Positions 49,129 to 57,408 of a stretch of 64,000 nucleotides of DNA are shown here, piece after piece. The stretch comes from Natronincola peptidivorans (GTDB lineage Bacteria > Bacillota > Clostridia > Peptostreptococcales > Natronincolaceae), in NCBI RefSeq assembly GCF_900111615.1, contig NZ_FOHU01000002.1, positions 328,469-392,468 on the forward strand, in the 5' to 3' direction. The notes beneath the pieces were generated by a model. It was given only the letters and a program-made list of their open reading frames with translations, ran no database searches and was not told the origin of the DNA. Position 1 is the first letter of the stretch. The number at the start of each line of letters is the position of its first letter. The position numbers and the translations under genes are program-made.

Positions 49129-49416
49129 ATGTCCTATGTCAATCTAAGTCTACAGGTAATACCAGGTGTTCCAGAGGAAAGGATTTATCCAGTAGTAGAT
49201 AAAGTAATACATATGATACAGGAAACAGGTTTAAAGCATGAAATCGGACCAATGGAAACTACCATTGAGGGAGAACTGGAGGAGCTATTGGAAATTGTAA
49301 AAAAATCACAGGATATTTGCGTTGAAGAGGGTGCCTCTAGGGTAGTATCTATTATAAAGATAGATTATAAGCCGGAGGGCGTGACGATGGATGAAAAAAT
49401 TAAAAAGTATAGGTAG
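49129..49416 (+). CDS. MTH1187-family thiamine-binding protein
   Basis: A 95-residue protein of the MTH1187/YkoF-like family (VNLSLQVIPG...HEIGPMETTIEGELEELLEIVKKSQ...RVVSIIKID). Small members of this group bind thiamine or hydroxymethylpyrimidine in the cytoplasm. It is the first gene behind the TPP riboswitch, with AAAGGAGGAG ahead of ATG 49129, and overlaps the permease gene by 26 bases. Confidence 0.85.
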   Translation: MSYVNLSLQVIPGVPEERIYPVVDKVIHMIQETGLKHEIGPMETTIEGELEELLEIVKKSQDICVEEGASRVVSIIKIDYKPEGVTMDEKIKKYR

Positions 49417-50182
49417 TGTACTTTCCGGATTTTCTAAAGGAAATATAGATTTTTTACCAGTGGGGTTTATCGTAGTACTTATACTACTCTGGGAAGGCGT
49501 TGCTAGACTAGCCTTGGTGCCACCCTTTATTTTACCTGCACCCTCAAAGGTGCTCCATACCTTAGTTACCACATTGCCTTTGATGGAACAGCATATTACT
49601 GCTACGATGTTTGAAGCAGTTGTGGGGTTTAGTATTGCAATTTTAGCAGGAATACTTCTTGCTATAATGATGGATAGCATGAAAATCATAAAAAGAGTTT
49701 TTTATCCACTGCTAATTACCTCCCAGACAGTACCTATTATTATCCTAGCGCCACTGTTTGCTATGTGGTTCGGTTTCGGATATTTACCCAAAATAGTCAT
49801 CGTAGTACTGGTATGCTTTTTTCCTATCACCCTTAGTCTGCTGGAGGGTTTAGAATCTGTAGATAAGGACTTGTTAAATCTGTTGAAATCCATGGGGGCA
49901 AGCAGATGGGATATCTACAGAATGGTAAAGCTGCCAGCAGCCCTCCCTAGCTTCTTTTCTGGGTTAAAAATTTCAGGTACCTATAGCATTATGGCGGCAG
50001 TCATAGGAGAGTGGGTAGGAGGAAAAAGAGGCCTAGGGGTATATATGCTCCGAGTTAGACAATCCTTTGCCATTGACAGGGTGTTTGCAACTATCGTGGT
50101 GATTGTACTATTAAGTATAGGTGTGTTAAAGCTAATCGGCTATATTGAAAAAAAAGCCATGCCATGGAACAAAGAAATTTAA
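49391..50182 (+). CDS. thiX: ABC permease, thiamine-precursor uptake
   Basis: A 263-residue permease of the SsuC/TauC type with about six membrane helices and the EAA loop LKSMGASRWDIYRMVKLPAA. With the NMT1-like binding protein and ATPase downstream it forms a ThiXYZ-type system, which takes up formylaminopyrimidine or hydroxymethylpyrimidine. The name rests on TPP riboswitch context and not on the permease sequence alone. Confidence 0.85.
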   Translation: MKKLKSIGSVLSGFSKGNIDFLPVGFIVVLILLWEGVARLALVPPFILPAPSKVLHTLVTTLPLMEQHITATMFEAVVGFSIAILAGILLAIMMDSMKIIKRVFYPLLITSQTVPIIILAPLFAMWFGFGYLPKIVIVVLVCFFPITLSLLEGLESVDKDLLNLLKSMGASRWDIYRMVKLPAALPSFFSGLKISGTYSIMAAVIGEWVGGKRGLGVYMLRVRQSFAIDRVFATIVVIVLLSIGVLKLIGYIEKKAMPWNKEI

Positions 50183-50209
50183 TTTGTAAATAGAAGGAGG
50201 AAGAAAAAA

Positions 50210-51217
50210 ATGAAAAAATATTTCGTAGTATTTATGGTGCTCACATTATTGATGACAAGTATTGTTGGATGCAGTACAGAAACAGAGGGTGAAGCAGTAG
50301 ACACTCCGGCAGAGCTGGACAGAGTGACAGTAATCCTAGATTGGGTGCCTAACACCAATCATACAGGGATGTATACTGCTATAGAGAGAGGGTTTTATGC
50401 AGAAGAAGGACTTGAGGTAGAAATTATTCAGCCTACTGAAGGGGGCAGCGCCGATCTAATAGCTGCAGGACAAGGAGAATTTGGCATTAGCTATCAGGAG
50501 CAGGTAGCCTATGCGAGAACCGCGGAAAGTCCATTGCCAGTAAAGGCAATTGCAGCCATTATTCAACATAATACATCAGGCTTTGCATCTCCTGCTGATA
50601 AAGAGATCATATCTCCTAGAGATTTTGAAGGTAAAAGATATGGGGGATGGGGTTCTCCTATGGAGGAGGCAATGCTAAAGGCACTAATGGATAAAGACGG
50701 AGGAGATTTCTCTCAATTAGAAATGGTAGATATCGGAGCCTTGGACTTTTTTGCAAGCGTAGAGGGTCATGTGGACTTTACATGGATTTATTATGGCTGG
50801 GATGGTATAGCAGCAGAATTGAGGGATTATGATTTAAACTTTATTTTACTACAGGATGTTCATGAAGCCTTAGATTTCTATACTCCTGTTATTATAGCAC
50901 AGGAAGGACTTTTAGAAGCAAGTCCTGAACTAGCAGAAAGATTTTTGAAAGCTACCACCAAAGGATATGAGTATGCTATAGAAAATCCCGAAGAAGCTGC
51001 TGAGGACTTATTGAAATGGGTACCAGAATTAGACAGAGAAATGGTTATAGCCAGCCAAAGATACCTTGCAGATCAATATCAGGCTGACGCTGCAAGATGG
51101 GGAGAAATGAAACTAGAGGTATGGGAGAAATATAGCAACTGGATGTATGAGCAAGGGCTATTAAGGGAAGCGTTGGATGCTGAGGCGGCCTTTACTAACC
51201 AATACCTGCCTCAATAA
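50210..51217 (+). CDS. thiY: NMT1/THI5-like binding lipoprotein
   Basis: A 335-residue lipoprotein (lipobox IVGC) whose mature part opens with ILDWVPNTNHTGMYTAIERG, characteristic of NMT1/THI5-like pyrimidine-binding proteins. YGGWGSPMEEAM is the second conserved block. It binds a thiamine precursor outside the membrane and passes it to ThiX. Confidence 0.88.
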   Translation: MKKYFVVFMVLTLLMTSIVGCSTETEGEAVDTPAELDRVTVILDWVPNTNHTGMYTAIERGFYAEEGLEVEIIQPTEGGSADLIAAGQGEFGISYQEQVAYARTAESPLPVKAIAAIIQHNTSGFASPADKEIISPRDFEGKRYGGWGSPMEEAMLKALMDKDGGDFSQLEMVDIGALDFFASVEGHVDFTWIYYGWDGIAAELRDYDLNFILLQDVHEALDFYTPVIIAQEGLLEASPELAERFLKATTKGYEYAIENPEEAAEDLLKWVPELDREMVIASQRYLADQYQADAARWGEMKLEVWEKYSNWMYEQGLLREALDAEAAFTNQYLPQ

Positions 51218-51225
51218 GTGAAACA

Positions 51226-51960
51226 ATGAAAAAGCTAGAAATCATAGAAGTAACCAAATACTTTGATGCATTATATACGCTGGAAAACATTTCCCTTTCC
51301 CTAGAAAAAAACCAGTTTATTAGCATATTGGGACCTAGTGGCAGCGGGAAAAGTACATTGTTTAATATTATTGCTGGTATTGAAAAGGCAGATCATGGGA
51401 AAATACTGATTGAAGGAAGGGATTATACAGGTAAACCCGGTAGGGTCAGTTACATGCATCAAAAAGACCTGCTTTTACCCTGGAAAACCATCCTAGAAAA
51501 TGTCTCTATGCCTCTTATCATAAAAGGGACAGAAAAGAAAGATGCAAAAAAACAAGCAGAACCTTATTTCCATCTTTTTGGGCTGGAGGGCTTTGAAAAT
51601 CATTATCCACATCAGCTTTCGGGGGGTATGAGACAAAGAGCAGCTTTACTTAGAACTTATCTTTTTTCACAGGATATCATGCTGCTAGATGAACCCTTTG
51701 GAGGCTTAGATGCCATTACAAAAAGAAAAATGCAGCAGTGGCTGTTAAGTGTGCTGGAGGATTTAAAGGCTTCTATACTATTTATCACTCATGATATAGA
51801 TGAGGCCATCTTTTTATCTGATAGGATTTATATCCTGTCAGAACGTCCAGCAAAAATCAAAGAGATAGTTGATGTCACCATTCCTCGCCCAAGAGATCAT
51901 ACAACCTTTACCTGTGAGGCGTTTGTAAGATTGAAGGAGAAAATATTAGCTATACTATAG
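51226..51960 (+). CDS. thiZ: ABC ATPase, thiamine-precursor uptake
   Basis: A 244-residue ATPase: GPSGSGKST, Q-loop MHQKDLLLPW, signature LSGGMRQRAALLR, Walker B IMLLDEPFGGLD. ATG 51226 follows the binding-protein stop by 8 bases without a good Shine-Dalgarno, suggesting coupled or weak initiation. It drives the ThiXY transporter. Confidence 0.88.
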   Translation: MKKLEIIEVTKYFDALYTLENISLSLEKNQFISILGPSGSGKSTLFNIIAGIEKADHGKILIEGRDYTGKPGRVSYMHQKDLLLPWKTILENVSMPLIIKGTEKKDAKKQAEPYFHLFGLEGFENHYPHQLSGGMRQRAALLRTYLFSQDIMLLDEPFGGLDAITKRKMQQWLLSVLEDLKASILFITHDIDEAIFLSDRIYILSERPAKIKEIVDVTIPRPRDHTTFTCEAFVRLKEKILAIL

Positions 51961-51972
51961 GAGGTTATCTTT

Positions 51973-52650
51973 ATGGCTGTTTTTGACACAAAGGCCATTG
52001 ATTATGATCAATGGTATGAAAGCAAAATGGGAAGATTTGTAGATGAGGTGGAAACAAACTTGGCCTTTAGCATGTTTGTTCCTCAAAAAGGAATGACCAT
52101 TCTAGATGTAGGCTGTGGAACAGGGAACTTTAGCATCAAGCTAGCAGAGCTGGGCTGTAAAGTAGTGGCTATAGACTTATCAGAGGAAATGCTAAAGGTG
52201 GCTAGAAGAAAAGTAGAGGAAAAGGAACTGGACATTACCTTTCATACAATGGACGTCTATGATATAAAACTAGAAGAAAACCAATTTGATGCAGTTTTTT
52301 CTATGGCGGCCTTTGAATTCATCAAAGAGCCACAGAAGGCTTACACAGAAATGATGAGGGTTTTAAAGCCTGGTGGTGAACTGCTGATTGGAACTATTCA
52401 TAGGAATAGCAGCTGGGGAAGCTTATATATGTCTAAGGACTTCCAAGAAAACACGGTTTTTAAATATGCAGATTTCAAGTCCTTAGAGGAGCTGGAGGGC
52501 TTGGATAAGAAAAATCTAGTTGCCAGGGGAGAATGTCTCTTTATACCTCCAGATACACCAGAGGAAGGCATCACCATGGAAAAGGAGAAAGAATTATCTC
52601 ATACAGAAGGGGGAGGCTTCATATGTGCTCTATGGAAAAAGCCAGTTTAG
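51973..52650 (+). CDS. Class I SAM-dependent methyltransferase
   Basis: A 225-residue methyltransferase: motif I ILDVGCGTGNFSIKLAELG, acidic loop VVAIDLSEEML, FDAVFSMAAFEFI and LKPGGELLIGTI. The substrate is unknown. It sits 12 bases after thiZ with a strong AGGAGG and overlaps the following YkoF-like gene by 28 bases, so it is under the same TPP riboswitch. That placement suggests a thiamine-related substrate, but a passenger gene is possible. Confidence 0.85.
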   Translation: MAVFDTKAIDYDQWYESKMGRFVDEVETNLAFSMFVPQKGMTILDVGCGTGNFSIKLAELGCKVVAIDLSEEMLKVARRKVEEKELDITFHTMDVYDIKLEENQFDAVFSMAAFEFIKEPQKAYTEMMRVLKPGGELLIGTIHRNSSWGSLYMSKDFQENTVFKYADFKSLEELEGLDKKNLVARGECLFIPPDTPEEGITMEKEKELSHTEGGGFICALWKKPV

Positions 52651-52895
52651 CCTCTTGTGAAATCACCTATTTTCCTATCAAATCAGAGGATTATATTGGG
52701 GATATCAACAAGGTGCTGAAAATAATAGAAGCTTATCCAGTAGAAGTAACTGTGGGTATACTCTCCACTACCATAAGAGGGAACTCACAAATAATATTTC
52801 AATTAATCCAGGAAATATATAGCAACATGGCAGAGGAAGGAAGGCATTTTACCATCAGTATGATGATGTCTAATATATGTGGCTGTGAAGCATAA
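52623..52895 (+). CDS. YkoF-like thiamine/HMP-binding domain protein
   Basis: A 90-residue protein (ITYFPIKSEDYIGDINKVLK...VGILSTTIRGNSQIIFQLIQEIY...HFTISMMMSNICG) resembling one half of YkoF, the thiamine/hydroxymethylpyrimidine-binding protein. ATG 52623 follows GGGGGAGG by 6 bases, within the end of the methyltransferase gene; a longer frame opens at 52533 but lacks a site. Last gene of the TPP-controlled operon. Confidence 0.75.
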   Translation: MCSMEKASLASCEITYFPIKSEDYIGDINKVLKIIEAYPVEVTVGILSTTIRGNSQIIFQLIQEIYSNMAEEGRHFTISMMMSNICGCEA

Positions 52896-52910
52896 AAAAA
52901 TATAAAATTG

Positions 52911-52942
52911 AAAGGTGGTCGATTTAAGGGACCACCTTTTTA
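52911..52942 (+). terminator. Terminator of thiamine operon
   Basis: A perfect 10-bp stem (AAAGGTGGTC at 52911-52920 with GACCACCTTT at 52930-52939) followed by T run. It could also serve the small minus-strand gene to its right. Confidence 0.88.
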
Positions 52943-52972
52943 AATGCTGTGTATATCTCGGGATGTTTTTAT

Positions 52973-53149
52973 CTAGCACCAGAAGGATCTTCCTCCAAAT
53001 AGTACAATCAACAGCAGGAAGAAGAACAATAGACTGTCAGGACTTATTGCTCTAAAGCAAGGTGTATAACAGAAAAGAAGCACTAGCAGCAGGAAGAAAA
53101 ATAGTAGTGTGCTATCAGTTCCCCAAAAACCACGTGTAGCTTCAGCCAT
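52973..53149 (-). CDS. Small two-helix membrane protein
   Basis: A 58-residue ORF with an excellent AAGGAGGTG site 7 bases before ATG (53149-53147) and a TAG stop at 52975-52973. Two near-copy hydrophobic segments, STLLFFFLLLVLLF and DSLLFFFLLLIVLF, are joined by CYTPCFRAISP, and the protein ends GGRSFWC. The internal repeat at DNA and protein level suggests origin by duplication of one membrane helix. I do not recognise the family firmly; tiny YjcZ-like sporulation proteins have a similar size and build. It fills most of the gap between the thiamine operon and the next gene. Confidence 0.75.
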   Translation of the reverse strand: MAEATRGFWGTDSTLLFFFLLLVLLFCYTPCFRAISPDSLLFFFLLLIVLFGGRSFWC

Positions 53150-53181
53150 AACCTTTCACCTCCTTTTAAAAAAAACTTATT

Positions 53182-53213
53182 CTTTTGCTTTATAATATGT
53201 GCTAAAGCAAAAG
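53182..53213. other. Hairpin upstream of small membrane gene
   Basis: CTTTTGCTTTA (53182-53192) is the exact inverse of 53203-53213, loop 10 bases. On the minus strand it is followed 6 bases later by a run of eight T and then the ribosome binding site of the 58-residue gene, so it could be an attenuator for it. Confidence 0.5.
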
Positions 53214-53303
53214 GGGGTGATAGGATTTTCCATAGATTCTTATTTATTGAAGGTAAAAAAAAGTGTATAATAGTGTTTAAGAAAAAATAAGAAGGTGGAG
53301 AAA

Positions 53304-53978
53304 ATGAAAAAAGCGCTGTATATACTATTTGGAATATTACTATCCATTGGGATTTTATTAACGGCTGTAGAAATAGTAGTTTTTAATACAAATCATTATA
53401 TGACTGAATATGAAAAGCATGGGATCACGTCTGTAACAGGTATGGATGAGGAAAACCTACAACATGTCACCGAGGAACTGCTGAGCTATTTGAAGGATAC
53501 TAGAGATGATCTAGAGATAAAGGCAGTTGTAAAAGGCGAGGTAAGAGAAGTTTTTGGTGAAAGAGAAAAGCTTCATATGGTGGATGTTAAAGACCTGTTT
53601 ATTAATGGAAGATGGATAAGAAACATAAGTATAGTTCTATTAGGCGTATTGCTTATCCTCTTGATAAAAATAGATAATCTTTGGAAAAAGGGTATAGCAA
53701 AAACCTTGATGTATTCTGCCATGGCAAATATTGACTTGTTGATTATTCTTTTTTTATTAATGTACTTTGATTTCACCAAGTATTTTGATTACTTTCATTA
53801 TATCTTCTTTGATAATGATTTGTGGATATTAGACCCTAATAAGGAAATATTAATCCAAATGCTGCCGGAACGTTTTTTTTATAATACAGCAGTAAAAATA
53901 GCAATTATTCATATCACAGCTATAGTGACACTAGGGGTAGGCGGCTTTTGGTATGATAAAAAAAGAAAAGCATTATAA
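53304..53978 (+). CDS. TIGR01906-family integral membrane protein
   Basis: A 224-residue membrane protein with an N-terminal helix, an extracytoplasmic stretch with NHYMTEYEKHGI and GEREKLHMVDVKDLF, and three further helices. This layout fits the TIGR01906 (DUF1461) family found in Firmicutes, of unknown function. ATG 53304 is preferred to GTG 53295, which lies in the AAGGTGGAG site. A shared terminator follows. Confidence 0.7.
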   Translation: MKKALYILFGILLSIGILLTAVEIVVFNTNHYMTEYEKHGITSVTGMDEENLQHVTEELLSYLKDTRDDLEIKAVVKGEVREVFGEREKLHMVDVKDLFINGRWIRNISIVLLGVLLILLIKIDNLWKKGIAKTLMYSAMANIDLLIILFLLMYFDFTKYFDYFHYIFFDNDLWILDPNKEILIQMLPERFFYNTAVKIAIIHITAIVTLGVGGFWYDKKRKAL

Positions 53979-53980
53979 GA

Positions 53981-54026
53981 AAAGGCAAATCCAGATAATT
54001 ATTTCCTGGATTTGCCTTTATTATTT
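53981..54026. terminator. Shared terminator between convergent genes
   Basis: A perfect 14-bp stem (53981-53994 with 54006-54019), loop 11, followed on the plus strand by ATTATTTTTT and on the minus strand by TTTTCTTATAA. It serves the DUF1461 gene and the rubrerythrin gene. Confidence 0.88.
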
Positions 54027-54425
54027 TTTCTGTTTTTGTAGTTCTGCAAGTAAAGATAAAAAAGTCTTTTCATGCTCCATCTCTATCTTTGCCACTTCTT
54101 TAAAAAATTCAGCTATTTCTTCAAAACCCTCCTGCCGAGCAACTTTTTCGAACTCTTCATACATAGTAGTGGCTTCATAATGCTCACTTTGAGAAGATAA
54201 GCTTAAATTGGTTGCTGTATCCTTGATACCATTTAGAAACTGAAAAATGGTTTTTGCATGCTCCTTCTCATGATGAGAAATCTTCTCAAAGGTAGACGCT
54301 ACATCTTCATACCCTTCCTTGCTGGCAGCTTCAGCAAAATATGTATATTTATTTCTAGCCTGGCTTTCTCCGGCAAAAGCCGTCCAAAGATTTTCCTCCG
54401 TTTTTGTCCCCTTTAGTTTTTCCAT
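54021..54425 (-). CDS. Rubrerythrin-type diiron protein without rubredoxin domain
   Basis: A 134-residue ferritin-like protein: EENLWTAFAGESQARNKYTYFA and the second helix pair EEIAEFFKEVAKIEMEHEKTF carry the diiron Glu and His ligands. The C-terminal rubredoxin domain of full rubrerythrins (about 190 residues) is absent, so it is the short form. It probably reduces hydrogen peroxide in this anaerobe. The start at 54425 follows GGAGGAGA; longer frames reaching 54548 lack a site. A PerR-like site lies just upstream. Confidence 0.88.
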   Translation of the reverse strand: MEKLKGTKTEENLWTAFAGESQARNKYTYFAEAASKEGYEDVASTFEKISHHEKEHAKTIFQFLNGIKDTATNLSLSSQSEHYEATTMYEEFEKVARQEGFEEIAEFFKEVAKIEMEHEKTFLSLLAELQKQKK

Positions 54426-54449
54426 ATTATCTCCTCCAGTTAAATACTG

Positions 54450-54464
54450 ATATAATGATTCTAT
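54450..54464. promoter_or_regulatory. PerR-like box upstream of rubrerythrin
   Basis: ATATAATGATTCTAT agrees with the PerR consensus TTATAATNATTATAA at 11 of 14 fixed positions, 25 bases before the rubrerythrin start. Rubrerythrin is a known PerR target in clostridia. A Fur-type reading is possible. Confidence 0.45.
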
Positions 54465-54576
54465 TCTAACACAGTTTAAGACGAAAAAAAATAATTGATG
54501 TAAAGAATAAAGAATGTGTGTTTTAATTGTTAAGAAAAGGGTAAACAAATAGTTTGTCTAAATTTACAAAAAGATA

Positions 54577-54633
54577 TTGCCATTATCAAAAAAGTATGAT
54601 AATATTTAATCAAAGATAATGAAAACTATTATC
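54577..54633 (+). promoter_or_regulatory. feoAB promoter with Fur boxes
   Basis: TTGCCA (54577-54582) and TAATAT (54600-54605), 17-bp spacer. GATAATGAAAACTATTATC at 54615-54633 matches the 19-bp Fur box at 16 positions and overlaps the expected start of transcription; a second inverted pair, ATTATCA...TGATAAT, spans 54582-54603 over the promoter. Iron repression by Fur is expected. Confidence 0.75.
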
Positions 54634-54654
54634 AACTGAAGGGGGTTATTACCG

Positions 54655-54870
54655 ATGGCTTTATATCAGATGAAGAAAAACTGCAAGTGCCAGATAGAAA
54701 AATTACCGTGCAATCATCTCTTGAAATGCTTAGGTATGAGAGAAGGAATGACGGTTTGTGTTAAATCCAGACAGCCATTAGGAGGACCTATTGTGATCGA
54801 AATAGGTAAACGCAGTTTTGCTATAGCAAGGGATGTAGCAGAGGAAATTGTGGTGAGGGAGGTTAACTAG
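54655..54870 (+). CDS. feoA: Ferrous iron transport protein A
   Basis: A 71-residue SH3-like FeoA protein (CLGMREGMTVCVKSRQPLGGPIVIEI...FAIARDVAEEI). It assists FeoB at the cytoplasmic side. A run of G before the start serves as the ribosome binding site, and the stop is directly followed by the feoB start codon. Normal length. Confidence 0.92.
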   Translation: MALYQMKKNCKCQIEKLPCNHLLKCLGMREGMTVCVKSRQPLGGPIVIEIGKRSFAIARDVAEEIVVREVN

Positions 54871-56637
54871 TTGAGCTGTCATACAACAGAGCAGGAAGAA
54901 TTACATATAAGAAAGGACGACGTTAAAATACTACTGATGGGTAATCCCAACGTAGGAAAGAGCGTCGTTTTTTCGAAACTAACTGGCATGGAAGTAATGT
55001 CAGCTAACTATACTGGCACCACAGTTACTTATACAAAAGGAAATATACAGCATAGAGAAAAAAAGGGAATTATTATTGATGTTCCTGGTACATATTCCTT
55101 GGAAGCCACTTCACCTGCTGAGGAGGTGGCGGTAGAGTTTTTAAAGGATGCTTCTGCAGATGCAGTAATTTGTGTCTTGGATGCTACAAACTTAGAACGA
55201 AACCTAAACTTTGCATTACAGGTAAAGGAATACGGATTACCTACGATTTTTGCATTAAACCTAATGGATGTGGCAGAGCGACAAGGGGTGTACATAGATG
55301 TTCAGCAGTTAGAAAAAGAACTAAATGCACCGGTTATCCCTACGGTGGCTATTCGAAATGTGGGTTTAAGAGAGCTGCTACAAAAAGCATGGGAGGCGGC
55401 GGAAAAGCAGGAGAAAGAACTCCCTACCTTGGCCTTATCTGAAGAAGATCGTTGGTTAGAAGTAGGAAGAATGATAAAAAATGTGCAGCAGGTAGAGCAT
55501 AGGCATCCTACTTTTTTAGAAAAATTAGGAGATTTATCCTTAAGACCTTTTCCTGGGCTGCCAATAGCCTTTATTGTTTTAATGATGGCTTTGGGGGTTG
55601 TAGTAGGTGGGGGTAAGGGGTTAAGAGCTGCTATTTTTTTACCTATTGTAAATAATTGGATCGTTCCATTCTTCAGGATGATTGTAGGAAACTTTGTAGC
55701 AGAAGGACTTATTTATAATGTCTTAGTTGGAGAATACGGTATTTTCGTAAAGGGGATAGAATGGCCCTTTGCGTTGATCCTTCCATATGTTCTATTGTTT
55801 TATGTAGTCTTGTCCTTTTTAGAGGATAGCGGGTATCTGCCAAGACTAGGGGTTTTAGTAGACTCTACTTTGCGAAGAGTAGGGGTTCATGGGGGAAATA
55901 TCGTTCCTTTCATTATGGGGTATGGTTGTTCTGTTCCCGCTATTTTAGGAACAAGAGCAGCTACCAGCTTTAAAGAAAGAATCATAGTTTCTTCCTTAGT
56001 GGCCTTGGCGGTGCCATGTGCCGCACAAACGGGAGCGTTTATTGCATTACTAGGAGATCATTCTGCATTGGTATTAGTCTTAGTATATTTGATTTCCTTT
56101 ATTGCCATGCTATTAGCAGGAATTGTATTAGATAAAGTGATCCCTGGAAAGTCAGAACCTATGCTTCTTGAAATACCAAATCTTCTGATGCCCGACAAGG
56201 ATGCTTTGTTGAAAAAAATATGGATTCGTACAAAAGGCTTCATGATAGAAGCAGAGGTGCCTATGATGCTGGGAGTAGGATTTGCAGCGTTGGTTGCAGA
56301 AACAGGCGCGCTGAACGCTGTCAGCGGATATGTTGCTCCTCTAACAACAGGATGGCTAGGCCTTCCTCCTGAAGCAACCCTAGGTTTGTTATTAGGTGTG
56401 ATTAGAAGAGAACTAGCAGTTTTACCATTGCTGGAGCTAGACCTAACAACTCTCCAGCTGCTGGTAGGAGCTGTAGTGGCGTTATTCTATATACCCTGCC
56501 TTGCAGTTTTAGGTGTTCTGATAAAAGAGTTTGGTATGAAAATAGCACTTACCATGGGGGTGGCTACTATCTTGTTGGCCTTCTTAATTGGTGGAGTATT
56601 GAATCACACTGTAAGTTTCGTTTTAATGCTATTATAA
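54871..56637 (+). CDS. feoB: Ferrous iron transport protein B, short form
   Basis: A 588-residue iron transporter with an N-terminal G domain (GNPNVGKS, switch region TGTTV, DVPGTY, NLMD) and a membrane part with two gate domains (IVPFIMGYGCSVPAI and GVIRRELAV). It is shorter than the 773-residue E. coli protein, as is common in clostridia. The start is TTG 54871, directly after the feoA stop, with GGGAGG upstream. Fur-controlled with feoA. Confidence 0.93.
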   Translation: MSCHTTEQEELHIRKDDVKILLMGNPNVGKSVVFSKLTGMEVMSANYTGTTVTYTKGNIQHREKKGIIIDVPGTYSLEATSPAEEVAVEFLKDASADAVICVLDATNLERNLNFALQVKEYGLPTIFALNLMDVAERQGVYIDVQQLEKELNAPVIPTVAIRNVGLRELLQKAWEAAEKQEKELPTLALSEEDRWLEVGRMIKNVQQVEHRHPTFLEKLGDLSLRPFPGLPIAFIVLMMALGVVVGGGKGLRAAIFLPIVNNWIVPFFRMIVGNFVAEGLIYNVLVGEYGIFVKGIEWPFALILPYVLLFYVVLSFLEDSGYLPRLGVLVDSTLRRVGVHGGNIVPFIMGYGCSVPAILGTRAATSFKERIIVSSLVALAVPCAAQTGAFIALLGDHSALVLVLVYLISFIAMLLAGIVLDKVIPGKSEPMLLEIPNLLMPDKDALLKKIWIRTKGFMIEAEVPMMLGVGFAALVAETGALNAVSGYVAPLTTGWLGLPPEATLGLLLGVIRRELAVLPLLELDLTTLQLLVGAVVALFYIPCLAVLGVLIKEFGMKIALTMGVATILLAFLIGGVLNHTVSFVLMLL

Positions 56638-56652
56638 AACAAATTGACCTTG

Positions 56653-56697
56653 GGGTATAAAGCCTTCCATGGTATTATGCCCTAACGGATTTTTTTT
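56653..56697 (+). terminator. Weak terminator-like hairpin after feoB
   Basis: GGGTATAA (56653-56660) pairs with TTATGCCC (56675-56682); an eight-T run begins 8 bases later. The distance makes it a poor terminator, so read-through into the next two genes is possible. Confidence 0.4.
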
Positions 56698-56769
56698 AAC
56701 TCAAATTGAGAAAGGATATCACTTGAACAAGCGTATCAATAACCAAAAAAAGGAAAAGGTGGGCTTAAA

Positions 56770-57408
56770 ATGGGGGTTATGGCAGTATTCACAAAGGAAT
56801 TGGAAAAGTTATTATCAAAATATCCAGCTACTGGTTGTGTTCTTTTTCCATACTACAGAGGAATGGTTGCAAAGGAGATACAGCTATGTAATATTTCTCA
56901 AAGTGACAAGGTACTATGTGTAGGGGGAGGCTCCTTCCCATGTACAGCTTTAGAAATAGCTAGAAAAACCGGTGCCGAGGTTAAGGTAATCGATGTAGAT
57001 CCTGTTGCCATAAACAATTCCAAGAAGGTGATAAAAAGTCTAAGCTTAGATAAAAAAATAGAGGTATGTCAAGAAGCGGGACAAGAGGTTGATCCCTCAA
57101 GCTTTACGGTAATACATATAGCTAGACAGGCTTGCCCTCATGAAGAAATCTTGAATAATATATTAGCGAAGTCCTCTAATGGTACAAAAATATTGATAAG
57201 AAGTCCGCAGAATAGTTTAAAGGATATTTATACCTTATTAAACCGAAGACGTTACTATAAAAAATATACCTATGTAGAGAACCGATATAACAATCTTATG
57301 AAGGCTACTTTGCTTTACATAAAAGATCTTGGAGGGAAAAAGAATGAAAAAGCTAGTCCTGTTTATCATGGGGATCCTGCTGGTACTGGTCATCCTTTGG
57401 CGGGCTGA
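56770..57408 (+). CDS. Nicotianamine-synthase-like methyltransferase
   Basis: A 212-residue SAM-binding protein. VLCVGGGSFPCTALEIARKTG, VIDVDPVAINNSKKVIKSL, FTVIHIARQACPHEEILNNI and KILIRSPQ follow the pattern of nicotianamine synthase-like enzymes such as those making bacterial opine metallophores. It is shorter than those enzymes, and no opine dehydrogenase is nearby. AAAGGTGGG precedes ATG 56770. It overlaps the next gene by 65 bases and lies behind feoAB, so an iron or metal role is an attractive guess. Confidence 0.6.
   Translation: MGVMAVFTKELEKLLSKYPATGCVLFPYYRGMVAKEIQLCNISQSDKVLCVGGGSFPCTALEIARKTGAEVKVIDVDPVAINNSKKVIKSLSLDKKIEVCQEAGQEVDPSSFTVIHIARQACPHEEILNNILAKSSNGTKILIRSPQNSLKDIYTLLNRRRYYKKYTYVENRYNNLMKATLLYIKDLGGKKNEKASPVYHGDPAGTGHPLAG

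Noticed and set aside
56669..56923. 84-residue plus-strand frame overlapping the start of the NAS-like gene
   Set aside because: The overlapping frame with SAM motifs is clearly real, and this one has no site or motif.
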